Assembly (NCBI GenBank): GCA_964433345.1
Contig: CAYSQJ010000010.1
Coordinates: 1-64,000 of the forward strand
Origin: Ga0077527 sp964433345
Lineage (GTDB): Bacteria; Pseudomonadota; Gammaproteobacteria; Burkholderiales; SG8-41
DNA length: 64,000 bases
Direction: 5' to 3'
The notes under the pieces were generated by a model. That model was not told the DNA's origin and did not search any database. It was given only the letters and a program-made list of their open reading frames with translations. A program made the position numbers and the translations under genes. Positions 40,676-49,122 of the stretch are shown piece by piece; positions within the stretch are counted from its first letter, which is position 1, and every line of letters begins with the position of its first letter.

Positions 40676-42610
40676 ATGGTCGACACTGACGGAGTATCCG
40701 GCCCGGCCGGGGGGCGCTGGCGCGATCTGCTCGCGCCGGCGCCACTTCTTGCACTGGCGTGGAGCGCTTTCCAGATCGCGCTTTTCATCTGGCCCACCAT
40801 TTCGACCATCATCCAGCGCGCCGGACATGTTTCATTCGGCGTTGCGCTGGCGCTGCTGCTTACGCATGACCGGTTCAGGACGCCCATTACAAGGGCGCTG
40901 AACTACATGATGGCGCTGCTGGCCCTCGCGCCGGCAGTCTATATCGCGCTCTCCGTCGAGCGCATCATGAACGGGCGCATTTCGGGTCTCGATCCGCTGG
41001 TTCCCGCCGACTATGTTTTCGGTGTCTGCCTGCTGATACTGGTCGCCGAGGCCTCGCGCCGCACGCTGGGGCTGGGCATCACGCTGCTGGCGGCGCTGTT
41101 CGTCGCCTATCATTTTGCCGGGCCGTACATCCCGGGTGCGATGGGTCACCGCTTCGGCGGATTCGACCAGTTCGTCGACATCCAGTTCCTGACCCTCCAG
41201 GGCCTGTTCGGCGTGCCCACCGGCGTGTCAACGGAGGTGGTGTTTTATTTCATCCTGTTTGCCGCGGTTTACGATGTTTTCGGCGGCGGACGCATGATCA
41301 TCGATCTCGCGATGAGCATTACGGGTCGCCGCGTCGGCGGGCCGGCGAAGGCGGCGGTCATCGCCTCCGGCATGATGGGCAGCGTCTCCGGCAGCGCCGT
41401 CGCCAATGTGATGAGCACCGGAATTTTCACGATTCCGCTGATGAAGCGCGTCGGTTATGACCCGCGCTTTGCGGCAAGCGCCGAGGCGGTGGCTTCCACC
41501 GGTGGTCAGCTGGTGCCGCCGGTGATGGGGGCGGCGGCTTTCGTTATGGCCGACCTGTTGCAGACGCCTTACAGCCAGATTGTTATCGCGGCGATATTGC
41601 CGTCGATACTTTTTTACTCGGCATTGCTGATCGTCGTGCACCTGCAGGCGCGCAAGGACAGCCTGGGCTCGATCGATGTGTCCGCATTGCCGCGCCTGGG
41701 TGCCACGCTGCGCGAGCGCGGGCACATGCTGATACCGCTGCTGTGGCTGTGCTACCGGGTGGTCGCAGGATATCCGGTGGACCAGACCGCAGTGGAGGCG
41801 GCGATACTGTCCGTGTTCTGCGGCATGGCGCGCCGGAGCACGCGCGCGGGCCCCCTGCAACTGGTGCAGTCGCTGGTGGCGGCTGCGGAACGCACGATCA
41901 ATGTCGCGCTGCCCTGCGCGGTGGCGGGCATCCTGGTGGCTGTCATTGCCTACTCGGGGCTGGGCACCAAGTTCACGACCTTGATGGTGTTCCTGTCCGG
42001 CGGCTGGCTGCCGGCGATGCTGGTGCTTGCGGCGCTGGGCGCGCTGATACTCGGCTGCGGCATGCCGACCACATCGGCCTATATCATGGCGGCAGTGCTG
42101 ATCGCGCCGGCGCTCATATTGCTGGGCGTTGAACCGCTGGTTGCGCATTTTTTCCTGTTCTATTTCGCCATCCTGTCGATGGTGACGCCGCCGGTCGCGC
42201 TGGCTTCCTACGCGGCGGCGGCCATTGCCGAAGCACCCGCCGGCGCCACCGGCTGGAAGGCTTTCGGCATGGCGATGCCCGGATTCATCATTCCCTTCGC
42301 CATCGTGATTCACCCCGGGCTGCTGCTGACCGACGCGATAAGCATCGGTGACTCGATCTGGGGATTTTTCAACGTGTTCACCGGTTTTGTCGCGCTGGGA
42401 GCCGCAATTACCGGGTTCCTGTTCCGTGATCTCAACACGCGCTGGAGAGCCTATTTCGTGCTGGTCGGCGTCATCAACGTGCTGCCCGGCATATGGGTGT
42501 CGCTGATTTCGTTTGCCGCCCTTGCCGTTCCGGCCGTCATTTTCTGGAGGCGCGCGCGCCACCCCGTTGCTGCCGCTCGCCCGGCATCAGCACGCCCGGT
42601 TGATTCATAA
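40676..42610 (+). CDS. TRAP transporter fused permease (4TM/12TM)
   Basis: A 644-residue membrane protein fusing the small and large TRAP subunits, the form that pairs with TAXI binding proteins. GGPAKAAVIASGMMGSVSGS, STGGQLVPPVMGAAAFVMAD and GCGMPTTSAYIMAAVLIAPA are the large-subunit signatures, with many membrane helices throughout. Transport is driven by a cation gradient. I chose ATG 40676; a TTG two codons upstream is an alternative. It ends the operon. Confidence 0.92.
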   Translation: MVDTDGVSGPAGGRWRDLLAPAPLLALAWSAFQIALFIWPTISTIIQRAGHVSFGVALALLLTHDRFRTPITRALNYMMALLALAPAVYIALSVERIMNGRISGLDPLVPADYVFGVCLLILVAEASRRTLGLGITLLAALFVAYHFAGPYIPGAMGHRFGGFDQFVDIQFLTLQGLFGVPTGVSTEVVFYFILFAAVYDVFGGGRMIIDLAMSITGRRVGGPAKAAVIASGMMGSVSGSAVANVMSTGIFTIPLMKRVGYDPRFAASAEAVASTGGQLVPPVMGAAAFVMADLLQTPYSQIVIAAILPSILFYSALLIVVHLQARKDSLGSIDVSALPRLGATLRERGHMLIPLLWLCYRVVAGYPVDQTAVEAAILSVFCGMARRSTRAGPLQLVQSLVAAAERTINVALPCAVAGILVAVIAYSGLGTKFTTLMVFLSGGWLPAMLVLAALGALILGCGMPTTSAYIMAAVLIAPALILLGVEPLVAHFFLFYFAILSMVTPPVALASYAAAAIAEAPAGATGWKAFGMAMPGFIIPFAIVIHPGLLLTDAISIGDSIWGFFNVFTGFVALGAAITGFLFRDLNTRWRAYFVLVGVINVLPGIWVSLISFAALAVPAVIFWRRARHPVAAARPASARPVDS

Positions 42611-42710
42611 GGCCATGGATGGCGCCGGTGTCGGCGCGTCCGGGCCGACCTGCGGGAAACTCTGCGCCCATGTGACTGGCCCGCTCCATGAACTTGGCGC
42701 CCGCACGGAG

Positions 42711-42731
42711 GTCAATATTGACTCAGGTCAA
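42711..42731 (+). promoter_or_regulatory. FNR/FixK-like palindrome
   Basis: TTGACTCAGGTCAA (42718-42731) fits the FNR/ANR/FixK pattern TTGA-N6-TCAA. It overlaps another perfect palindrome, GTCAATATTGAC (42711-42722). It lies about 135 bases before the ElaB-like gene, so oxygen- or redox-linked control is possible. Confidence 0.45.
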
Positions 42732-42866
42732 CAGCAGGGGCGGGCAGCAGGTTCATGATCCGAGCATGGGCGGCCGGCGGCTGCTTGCGCGGCGGAAGGA
42801 TGGCCGCGGAGACCGGAATTTCGATCTTCAACAAAACAGCAGCACATCATCAGAAAGGGTAATGCC

Positions 42867-43199
42867 ATGAATGCGAATGACATGTCGGGCGCCAACGCTC
42901 CGGAGGTTTCCAAGGAAAAGCTGATCAGCGACTTCAAGGTCGTGGTGGCGGACGCCGAGGCGTTGCTGAAGGCTTCGGCCGGCCAGGGCGGCGAAGCGCT
43001 GGCTGCCGCACGCAGCCGCATCGAGGACTCGCTGAAGGTCGCCAAGGCGAAAATGCTCGATGCCGAGGAGCAGCTGCTGCAGAAAACCAAGGCCGCGGCG
43101 CGGGCGACCGATGATTACGTGCACGACCATCCCTGGCATGCGGTAGGCATCGCGGCCGGCATCGGCCTGGTGGTGGGCATGCTGATTGGCCGGCGCTGA
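42867..43199 (+). CDS. ElaB/YqjD-like DUF883 membrane-anchored protein
   Basis: A 110-residue protein. Residues 15-85 are a long charged helix (FKVVVADAEALLKASAGQGG and on), and the end DDYVHDHPWHAVGIAAGIGL plus VVGMLIGRR is the conserved DUF883 membrane anchor. E. coli YqjD and ElaB anchor ribosomes to the membrane in stationary phase. AAAGGG precedes the ATG by seven bases. It opens a three-gene operon matching E. coli yqjD-yqjE-yqjK. Confidence 0.88.
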   Translation: MNANDMSGANAPEVSKEKLISDFKVVVADAEALLKASAGQGGEALAAARSRIEDSLKVAKAKMLDAEEQLLQKTKAAARATDDYVHDHPWHAVGIAAGIGLVVGMLIGRR

Positions 43200-43207
43200 T
43201 CACGGCA

Positions 43208-43597
43208 ATGGATCAACCTCAGGCGGCGGGCGGCGGGCTTTTCGAGTCGCTGAAGACGCTGGGCGCGACGCTTGCGGCCATTCTCCAGAACCGCCTGGAG
43301 CTGCTGTCCACGGACCTTGCCGAGGAGCGCGCGCGGCTGGGTTCCATTCTTCTGTTGGCGCTGGTGGCGCTGTTCTGCCTCGGCGTCGGGGTGCTGCTGC
43401 TGACACTGCTGGTGGTGGTGCTGTTCTGGGATACCCATCGCCTCGCTGCGCTGGGAACCCTGACCGCCTTGTTTCTCGCCGCAGGGACATGGATCGGCTG
43501 GTTGGCCAGGGAACGGCTGCGCAGCAAGCCGCGGCTTTTCGAAGCGAGCATCGCGGAGCTGGAGAAGGACCGTGAGCACCTGGGATCGGGACGATGA
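43208..43597 (+). CDS. YqjE-like phage holin family membrane protein
   Basis: A 129-residue protein of PF07332 (YqjE): an N-terminal amphipathic part (LFESLKTLGATLAAILQNRL), then ELLSTDLAEERARLGSIL, and two membrane helices (residues 45-72 and 80-98). Despite the family name it is a chromosomal membrane protein. It starts eight bases after the DUF883 gene and overlaps the YqjK-like gene by four (ATGA). Confidence 0.87.
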   Translation: MDQPQAAGGGLFESLKTLGATLAAILQNRLELLSTDLAEERARLGSILLLALVALFCLGVGVLLLTLLVVVLFWDTHRLAALGTLTALFLAAGTWIGWLARERLRSKPRLFEASIAELEKDREHLGSGR

Positions 43598-43884
43598 ACG
43601 CTGATCTGGAACGTATAGCCGAACGCCGGCGCCTGCTGGTGTCGCAGGCGGCTGCGCAGCGTTTCGTCCTCGGGCGGGAGATGGCGCAGTGGAAGCCGCG
43701 GCTCGCGCTGGCCGACCGCGGCATCGCGATCATCCGTTATGCAGGCCGCTATCCTGCGCTGATCGCCGGCGCAGGCCTGGCGGTGGCCCTGCTGCGGCCG
43801 CGCTTCAGCCTGATCTGGCTGCAGCGCGGGCTTCTGGCATGGCAGATCGTCAGCCGGCTTCGCGGCGTCCGTCGTATCCGGTAA
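43594..43884 (+). CDS. YqjK-like protein
   Basis: A 96-residue protein: an N-terminal charged helix with LERIAERRRLLVSQAAAQR, typical of YqjK, and a weakly hydrophobic segment (YPALIAGAGLAVALL) that may be a membrane helix. Third gene of the yqjDEK-like operon, coupled to the previous one by a four-base overlap. Confidence 0.83.
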   Translation: MNADLERIAERRRLLVSQAAAQRFVLGREMAQWKPRLALADRGIAIIRYAGRYPALIAGAGLAVALLRPRFSLIWLQRGLLAWQIVSRLRGVRRIR

Positions 43885-43960
43885 CCGGGGGCCGAGGGGC
43901 TGCAGCACCGCGGCTTTGCCCGCGCTCATTTTCTGAAACCGGTTCTGGTATGGTCCAGCG

Positions 43961-45691
43961 ATGGAATACTGGAATCTCGCCATTCTCGTTGGTGCACTGA
44001 TCCTGCTGATCAGCATCGTCGCCAGCGACATTTCCTCGCGGCTCGGCGCGCCGCTGCTGTTCGTCTTCCTGCTGTTGGGCATGCTTGCCGGCGAGGAAGG
44101 GCCGGGCGGCATCCGCTTCGATGACGTCGAGGCGGCCTACATGACCGGCACCCTGGCGCTTGCGGTGATCATATTCGACGGCGGCATGCGTACGCGCCGG
44201 GAGACTTTCCGGGTCGCGCTGTGGCCGGCAGTCAGCCTGGCCACGCTGGGCGTGGTCATCACCGCCGGGCTGGTGGGTGTTTTTGCCGCATGGATACTCG
44301 GTCTCGGCTGGCTGCAGGGTTTGCTGGTCGGCGCCATCGTCGGATCGACCGATGCGGCGGCGGTGTTTTCCCTGCTGCGAAACGCCGGACTGTCGCTGAA
44401 GGAGCGCGTCGCGGCGACCCTGGAAATAGAGTCCGCCAGCAACGACCCGATGGCCATTTTCCTGACGGTGACGGTCATCGCCCTGCTCGCGGCAGGGCAT
44501 TCGGGATTCGATGCCGCCGTGCTGCTGTCGCTGCTGCAGCAGTTCGGCATCGGTGCAGTGCTGGGCCTTGGCGGCGGCCGGATGCTGGTCTGGCTGATCA
44601 ACCGCCTGAAGCTGGCGAGCGGCCTCTACCCCCTGCTGGCGGTGGCCGGCGGGCTGATCATCTTTGCAGCGACCGCGGAGCTCGGGGGTAGCGGCTTCCT
44701 GGCGATATTCATGGCGGGGCTGGTGCTCGGCAATTCGAAGCTGCAGTCGGCGCAGAACATACTGCGGGTGCACGACGGGCTTGCCTGGCTGAGCCAGATC
44801 GTGATGTTCGTGATTCTCGGGCTACTGGCGACGCCGAGCGACCTGATCAGCGTTGCCGGCCCGGCGCTGGCGATCGCCGCGTTCCTGATGCTGGTGGCGC
44901 GTCCCGCCGCGGTGATGATCGGGCTGCTGCCGTTCCGCCTGCCCTGGCGCGAACAGCTGTTCATCAGCTGGGTCGGTTTGCGCGGCGCGGTGCCGGTCGT
45001 GCTGGCCCTGTTTCCGCTGATCTACGGTACCGAGCATGCGCGGCTTTATTTCAATGTCGCCTTCTTCATCGTGCTGGTATCACTGCTGCTCCAGGGCTGG
45101 ACCATTGCCGTGACCGCGCGCTGGCTGGGACTCGAGGTGCCGCCGGCCATCGAGCCACTGCAGCGGGTTCCCCTCGACGCGCCGGGCCATTACGACGAGC
45201 ATGAAATCCTCTGCTACGAGGTGATGCCGGGCAGCCAGATCGCCGGGCGCGGTCTGGCGGAGCTGCAGCTCTCGGACCGCATGCAGATCATCATGGTGAT
45301 GCGCGGCGGCGATCCGCAGACCCTGGTTCCCGGGCTGAGCTTCGACGCGGGCGATTATGTCTACCTGCTCGCCCAGCCGAAGGACCTGCCGTACCTGGGC
45401 AGGCTTTTTGATCCGCACCGGGAACCCGAGAGGCTGGAGGAGCACCGCTATTTCGGCGATTTCGTGCTCAATGGCGATGCGGTCATGGCGGATCTCGGCA
45501 TGGCGTACGGCATCGATATTCCCGGGGATGCCGGGGACATGACGCTGGCCGCTTACCTGTCGCGGATGTTCCGTGGCCGCGCCGTGGTCGGGGACCGTGC
45601 CGATCTCGGGCGTGCGCAACTGGTGGTGCGCGAGATCGAAAACGGCCAGGTGCATCGCGTCGGCCTGCGCCTGCGCCGGGGAAGCAACTGA
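43961..45691 (+). CDS. Potassium/proton antiporter (CPA1 family, NhaP2/CvrA type)
   Basis: A 576-residue cation/proton antiporter. Residues 1-390 contain about twelve membrane helices, with the ion-site motif in AIVGSTDAAAVFSLL and ESASNDPMAIFLT. Residues about 410-490 form a TrkA_C domain (GSQIAGRGLAELQLSDRMQI), and the rest is a CorC/HlyC-like regulatory domain. This domain order is that of NhaP2/CvrA, which exports K+ in exchange for H+. The gene stands alone, downstream of the yqjDEK-like operon. Confidence 0.9.
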   Translation: MEYWNLAILVGALILLISIVASDISSRLGAPLLFVFLLLGMLAGEEGPGGIRFDDVEAAYMTGTLALAVIIFDGGMRTRRETFRVALWPAVSLATLGVVITAGLVGVFAAWILGLGWLQGLLVGAIVGSTDAAAVFSLLRNAGLSLKERVAATLEIESASNDPMAIFLTVTVIALLAAGHSGFDAAVLLSLLQQFGIGAVLGLGGGRMLVWLINRLKLASGLYPLLAVAGGLIIFAATAELGGSGFLAIFMAGLVLGNSKLQSAQNILRVHDGLAWLSQIVMFVILGLLATPSDLISVAGPALAIAAFLMLVARPAAVMIGLLPFRLPWREQLFISWVGLRGAVPVVLALFPLIYGTEHARLYFNVAFFIVLVSLLLQGWTIAVTARWLGLEVPPAIEPLQRVPLDAPGHYDEHEILCYEVMPGSQIAGRGLAELQLSDRMQIIMVMRGGDPQTLVPGLSFDAGDYVYLLAQPKDLPYLGRLFDPHREPERLEEHRYFGDFVLNGDAVMADLGMAYGIDIPGDAGDMTLAAYLSRMFRGRAVVGDRADLGRAQLVVREIENGQVHRVGLRLRRGSN

Positions 45692-45694
45692 CCG

Positions 45695-46054
45695 TCAGGC
45701 GCGAACCAGGGTCCTGAAGCCGCCCCAGAACATCCGTTGGGTGTCGAAGGGCATATCCTGCGGACCGCCCATCGCGGCCATGCGCGGATCCTTGAACACT
45801 TTCGCGTTGACGCGGTCGCGGTGGGCGCGCGTCCTGTAGAGGATCCAGGCGAAGACCACCGTTTCGCCGGGTTTCAGCTTCACGCTCTGGGGGAAGGAGG
45901 TGAGCTTTCCCGGCTTGACGTCGTCGGCGACGCATTCCATGTAGTCCAGCGCGCCGTGCTCGCGCCAGATTTTTCCGGCCTTGCGGGCGATGCGGCGATA
46001 GGCCTCGATCTTTTTCTTCGGTACCGGCAACACGAATCCGTCGACGTAGGGCAT
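45695..46054 (-). CDS. DUF1428 family protein
   Basis: A 119-residue small protein of the DUF1428 (YbaA-like) family: MPYVDGFVLPVPKKKIEAYR at the start, HGALDYMECVADD in the middle and DPRMAAMGGPQDMPFDTQRM near the end. It has a dimeric alpha/beta barrel fold and no known reaction. The GAGGAGAACAGC sequence upstream gives a good ribosome-binding site. It is convergent with the antiporter gene (3-base gap). Confidence 0.87.
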   Translation of the reverse strand: MPYVDGFVLPVPKKKIEAYRRIARKAGKIWREHGALDYMECVADDVKPGKLTSFPQSVKLKPGETVVFAWILYRTRAHRDRVNAKVFKDPRMAAMGGPQDMPFDTQRMFWGGFRTLVRA

Positions 46055-46124
46055 TGCTGTTCTCCTCGGGTTGTTGCCGTTCAAATTATCCGGTCGGTCC
46101 GGACACTGCGCTGCTGTTGGAGAC

Positions 46125-46382
46125 TTAACCGCCGGACAGCGCCTGCACGATGACCACTTCGTCGTTCTCTGCCAGCGGCTGCGCCAGGTCGCGGACCTGC
46201 CTGCCGTTGATGAAGATGCGGATATGGCGGCGGATGTGGTCCTGCTCGTCGACCATGCGGAAGCGGATGCCCTCGTACCGGCGGTCGAGGTCGGTGAGCA
46301 GTTCGGCGAGCGTCGCGCCCCGCGCTTCGGCACGGCTGCTTTGGGTGTACGAACGCAGCGCGCTGGGAATCAGCACCTTCAT
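46125..46382 (-). CDS. MoaD/ThiS-like ubiquitin-fold protein
   Basis: An 85-residue beta-grasp protein: MKVLIPSALRSYT, then a LAELLTDLDRRYEGIRFRMV segment, IFINGRQVRDLAQPLAENDE and the C-terminal VVIVQALSGG. The final Gly-Gly is the thiocarboxylation site in sulfur carriers. No MoaE, ThiG or other cofactor gene is near. It begins six bases after the beta-propeller gene, so the pair forms an operon, a conserved combination in related bacteria whose role is unknown. Confidence 0.87.
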   Translation of the reverse strand: MKVLIPSALRSYTQSSRAEARGATLAELLTDLDRRYEGIRFRMVDEQDHIRRHIRIFINGRQVRDLAQPLAENDEVVIVQALSGG

Positions 46383-46388
46383 CGCGGC

Positions 46389-47543
46389 TTACAGTTCCGC
46401 CGTTTCGACCGCGTAGATTTCCGGCAGGTGGCGCGCGATGCAGTTCCAGCGTTTGCCGCCGTCGCGTCCCATCCACAGTTCACCGCTGGTGGTACCGAAG
46501 TACAGCGCCACCGATTCCGCGTTGTCGGCACACATCGCCTGGCGCTTGACCGTCCACCAGGCCTGCGATTTCGGCAGGCCGGCATCGAGCCGTTGCCAGG
46601 TCCTGCCGCCGTTCTTCGTGCCGTAGGCCGCAGGCCTGCCGCCGGGGCTGGTGCGCGGCCACACCCCGCTGCCGTCCATCGGGAACACCCAGGCGCTGTT
46701 GTCGTCGCGCGGGTGGACCACCATCGGGAAACCGATGTCGCCGACCGTCTTTGGCATCGACTTGCCGATGCGCACCCAGGTGTCGGAGGGATGATCGAGG
46801 CGGTAGATGCCGCAGTGGTTCTGCTGGTAGAGCCGGTCCGGGTTGGAGGGGCACATCCTGATGCAGTGCGGGTCGTGGAAGGTCGGCTGTTGCGGATCGA
46901 AGCCGAAACCCTCGACCACGTCGAGGCCCTTGATCAGCGTTTTCCAGGTCCGGCCGCCGTCGCGCGACTCATGCACGCCGCCGCCGGACATGCCGATATA
47001 AAGATGACGCGCATCGCGGGGATCGACGATCACCGAGTGCAGCTTGGGACCGTCGGGCGTCCCGTCCTGCGCCGTGCCCATCCATACGCGGAACTGCGGG
47101 TCATCGTTGAGCGTCGAGTACGGCGCCCAGGTCACGCCGCCGTCGGCGGAGCGGAACAGGCCCTGGGGGCTGGTGCCGGCGTACCAGACACCGGGTTCCG
47201 ATGCCGGACCCGGGGTCAGCCAGAAGGTATGGTCGACGGAACGACCCTTGCCGTCCGCGGCCTTGGCGAAAGCCGGCGGCTGCGCGGCTTCCTTCCAGCT
47301 GCGGCCACGGTCGGTGGAGCGGAACACCGTCGGCCCGAGGTGGCCGGTTTTCGCCGCGGCGAGCAGCGTTTTGCCGTCGCGCGGGTCGAGCACCATATGG
47401 CTGATCACATGGCCGAGGAAATGCGGTCCGTCGGCCTTCCAGGTCTTGCGTTGCGCGTCGCCGTGGAACAGCCAGGCGCCCTTGCGGGTGGCGACGAGGA
47501 TGACGGTGCGGCGTTTTTCTTCTGTGGCGGATTTTCGCGGCAT
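46389..47543 (-). CDS. BNR-repeat beta-propeller protein (sialidase-like fold)
   Basis: A 384-residue cytoplasmic-looking protein with repeated Asp-box motifs: STDRGRSWKEA, SADGGVTWAP, SRDGGRTWKTL, KNGGRTWQRL and GRDGGKRWNC, consistent with a six-bladed propeller. No signal peptide is visible and the sialidase Arg triad is not evident, so enzymatic activity is doubtful. ATG 47543 follows GGGAGG; a longer start ten codons upstream is less likely. The coupling to a MoaD/ThiS-like gene suggests a role in sulfur transfer or protein modification rather than sugar cleavage. Confidence 0.82.
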   Translation of the reverse strand: MPRKSATEEKRRTVILVATRKGAWLFHGDAQRKTWKADGPHFLGHVISHMVLDPRDGKTLLAAAKTGHLGPTVFRSTDRGRSWKEAAQPPAFAKAADGKGRSVDHTFWLTPGPASEPGVWYAGTSPQGLFRSADGGVTWAPYSTLNDDPQFRVWMGTAQDGTPDGPKLHSVIVDPRDARHLYIGMSGGGVHESRDGGRTWKTLIKGLDVVEGFGFDPQQPTFHDPHCIRMCPSNPDRLYQQNHCGIYRLDHPSDTWVRIGKSMPKTVGDIGFPMVVHPRDDNSAWVFPMDGSGVWPRTSPGGRPAAYGTKNGGRTWQRLDAGLPKSQAWWTVKRQAMCADNAESVALYFGTTSGELWMGRDGGKRWNCIARHLPEIYAVETAEL

Positions 47544-47572
47544 GCTTGCCTCCCGGGTAAAAGTCAAAAACA

Positions 47573-47667
47573 TTTACCGCCGATAGACGCCGATGAACGC
47601 AGATAAACCCCGGATGCGGGATTGGTATGCATGTTGTCGGCGCTCATTGGCGTTGATCGGCGTTTAC
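47573..47667. repeat. CGCCGATGAACGC dispersed inverted repeat
   Basis: TTTACCGCCGATAGACGCCG with GATGAACGC on the left and GGCGCTCATTGGCGTTGATC with GGCGTTTA on the right are inverted copies of the same motif. It fills the gap between the beta-propeller gene and the YCII genes and ends inside the last codons of the second YCII gene. Confidence 0.75.
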
Positions 47668-48032
47668 AAGCCTGGTTTGCTTTTCAACTGTGCTGCGACC
47701 GTGTCGCGGATCGGCCGCACCGGACGCAGTTCGATGCTGCCGACGCGCGCCGGCGGGATGCCGGAGGCGATGCGTATCGCCTCGTCGAGATCCTTCGCGT
47801 CGATCATGTAGAAGCCGGCGAGCTGTTCCTTGGTTTCGGCGAAGGGACCGTCGGTGACGGCAACCTTGCCCTCGCGCACGCGCACCGTGGTCGCGGTCTG
47901 CACCGATTCCAGCGCCTCGGATGCCAGGCAGTGGCCGCTGTTGCGGATGGCGCTGTCGTAGGCGACGCAGTCCTCGTCGTCCAGTTCAGACAGCCGTTTC
48001 TCGTCGAGGTAGACCAGGCACAGGTATTTCAT
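47664..48032 (-). CDS. YCII/DGPF domain protein 2
   Basis: A 122-residue YCII-fold protein: MKYLCLVYLDEKRLSEL at the start and KVAVTDGPFAETKEQLAGFY, the DGPF motif, at the core. Such proteins are the usual partners of ECF42-type sigma factors. It starts 12 bases after the stop of the first YCII gene. The last codons overlap the dispersed repeat, which may have changed the C-terminus. Confidence 0.88.
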   Translation of the reverse strand: MKYLCLVYLDEKRLSELDDEDCVAYDSAIRNSGHCLASEALESVQTATTVRVREGKVAVTDGPFAETKEQLAGFYMIDAKDLDEAIRIASGIPPARVGSIELRPVRPIRDTVAAQLKSKPGL

Positions 48033-48043
48033 CGGGACTCCGT

Positions 48044-48427
48044 TCAGGGATGTTTGTCGAAACCGAGCGCGGTCACGGTCTGCTGGTCTTCCGCCACCGG
48101 ACGGATCTCGACGCAGCCGCGGGCGGCGCCGGGAATCCTTGCGGCAATGCGGATCGCTTCGTTGAGGTCGCGCGCCTCGATCAGGTAATAACCGCCGAGC
48201 TGCTCCTTGGTTTCGACCCAGGGGCCGTCGGTGGCCGAGACCTTGCCGTTGCGCACGCGGATCGTGGTCGCCTCGGACGGCGGCAGCAGCCGGTTGCAGC
48301 TGATGTAATGGCCACTGGCGCGGATGTCTTCCGTGAACTTCGCATACTCCGCGTAATGGCTGTCGGCATCGGCGGGCTCCATCTGTTCCATCACTTTTTC
48401 GGCACAGATCAGGCACAGGAATTTCAT
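48044..48427 (-). CDS. YCII/DGPF domain protein 1
   Basis: A 127-residue YCII-fold protein: MKFLCLICAEKVMEQM, and SATDGPWVETKEQLGGYYLI, with DGPW in place of DGPF. It is a paralogue of the gene that follows it. Position between the VOC gene and the second YCII gene supports an operon controlled by the ECF sigma factor. Confidence 0.88.
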   Translation of the reverse strand: MKFLCLICAEKVMEQMEPADADSHYAEYAKFTEDIRASGHYISCNRLLPPSEATTIRVRNGKVSATDGPWVETKEQLGGYYLIEARDLNEAIRIAARIPGAARGCVEIRPVAEDQQTVTALGFDKHP

Positions 48428-48457
48428 CGTGGTGTCCTTTGTCGGGGGAGCATGTTC

Positions 48458-48946
48458 TCAGGCCTGCTGCAGGGTGGCGATGTCGATTTTCGTCATCTGC
48501 AGCAGTTTCTGCATCACGCGTCCGGCTTTCCGCCTGTCCTGCAGCAGTTCCGGCAGCACTCGCGGCACGATCTGCCAGGACAGGCCGTAGCGGTCCTTCA
48601 GCCAGCCGCAGCGCTGTGCCGCCGGATCTGCACCGTCAGCCAGCCGGCGCCAGTAATAGTTCACTTCAGCCTGCGATTCGCAATGCACGACGAAGGACAC
48701 CGCCTCGGTGAAGCGGAAGACGGGGCCGCCGTTGATCGCGGTGAACTCCTGTCCCTCGATGCGGAAGGTGACGGTCATCGCCGTGCCTTCGGGCATGCCC
48801 GCGGCAGTTGCGGCTTCCTTGCCGTAACGGCTGACGGAAACGATGCGCGAATCGCGGAACAGCGCGACGTAAAACCTTGCGGCTTCCTCGGCGTTGCGAT
48901 CGAACCACAGGAAGGGCGTGATTTTCTGCGGGATCTGCAGCTTCAT
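48458..48946 (-). CDS. VOC-fold PhnB-like protein
   Basis: A 162-residue protein of the glyoxalase/VOC superfamily, PhnB-like (3-demethylubiquinone methyltransferase-like). KITPFLWFDRNAEEAARFYV, MTVTFRIEGQEFTAINGGP and DRYGLSWQIVPRVLPELL are characteristic. The catalytic role is unknown. It is the first gene of the unit VOC-YCII-YCII and is separated from the ECF sigma gene by a 176-base spacer that holds an AT-rich motif copy. Confidence 0.87.
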   Translation of the reverse strand: MKLQIPQKITPFLWFDRNAEEAARFYVALFRDSRIVSVSRYGKEAATAAGMPEGTAMTVTFRIEGQEFTAINGGPVFRFTEAVSFVVHCESQAEVNYYWRRLADGADPAAQRCGWLKDRYGLSWQIVPRVLPELLQDRRKAGRVMQKLLQMTKIDIATLQQA

Positions 48947-49003
48947 TTGCGCATCCTTGCGTCAAGTTCGCAAAAACTTGCGATGCTCATGAGTCGGTTT
49001 ATA

Positions 49004-49032
49004 TAACTATTTGATTATAAACAATATTTCAT
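49004..49032 (+). repeat. AT-rich dispersed motif, copy g
   Basis: ATAACTATTTGATTATAAAC followed by AATATTTCATG is close to the consensus. The ATG next to it opens no gene. It lies between the VOC gene and the ECF42-type sigma gene, about 60 bases from the former. Confidence 0.45.
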
Positions 49033-49122
49033 GTTTCTCCGTGATCCGGATGGCCCATGCTCACTGTGTAGTCGAACGGCCGGAGTCGATTTCGACAGCC
49101 TCCGGAAATTTTTTTCGTGCAC

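Noticed and set aside
43208..43597. Holin-family gene as a sign of a prophage
   Set aside because: It is the YqjE type in a yqjDEK-like operon and no phage gene is near.
46071..47606. 511-codon open frame antisense to the beta-propeller gene
   Set aside because: Low-complexity His/Arg-rich product and complete overlap with a gene that has clear Asp-box repeats.
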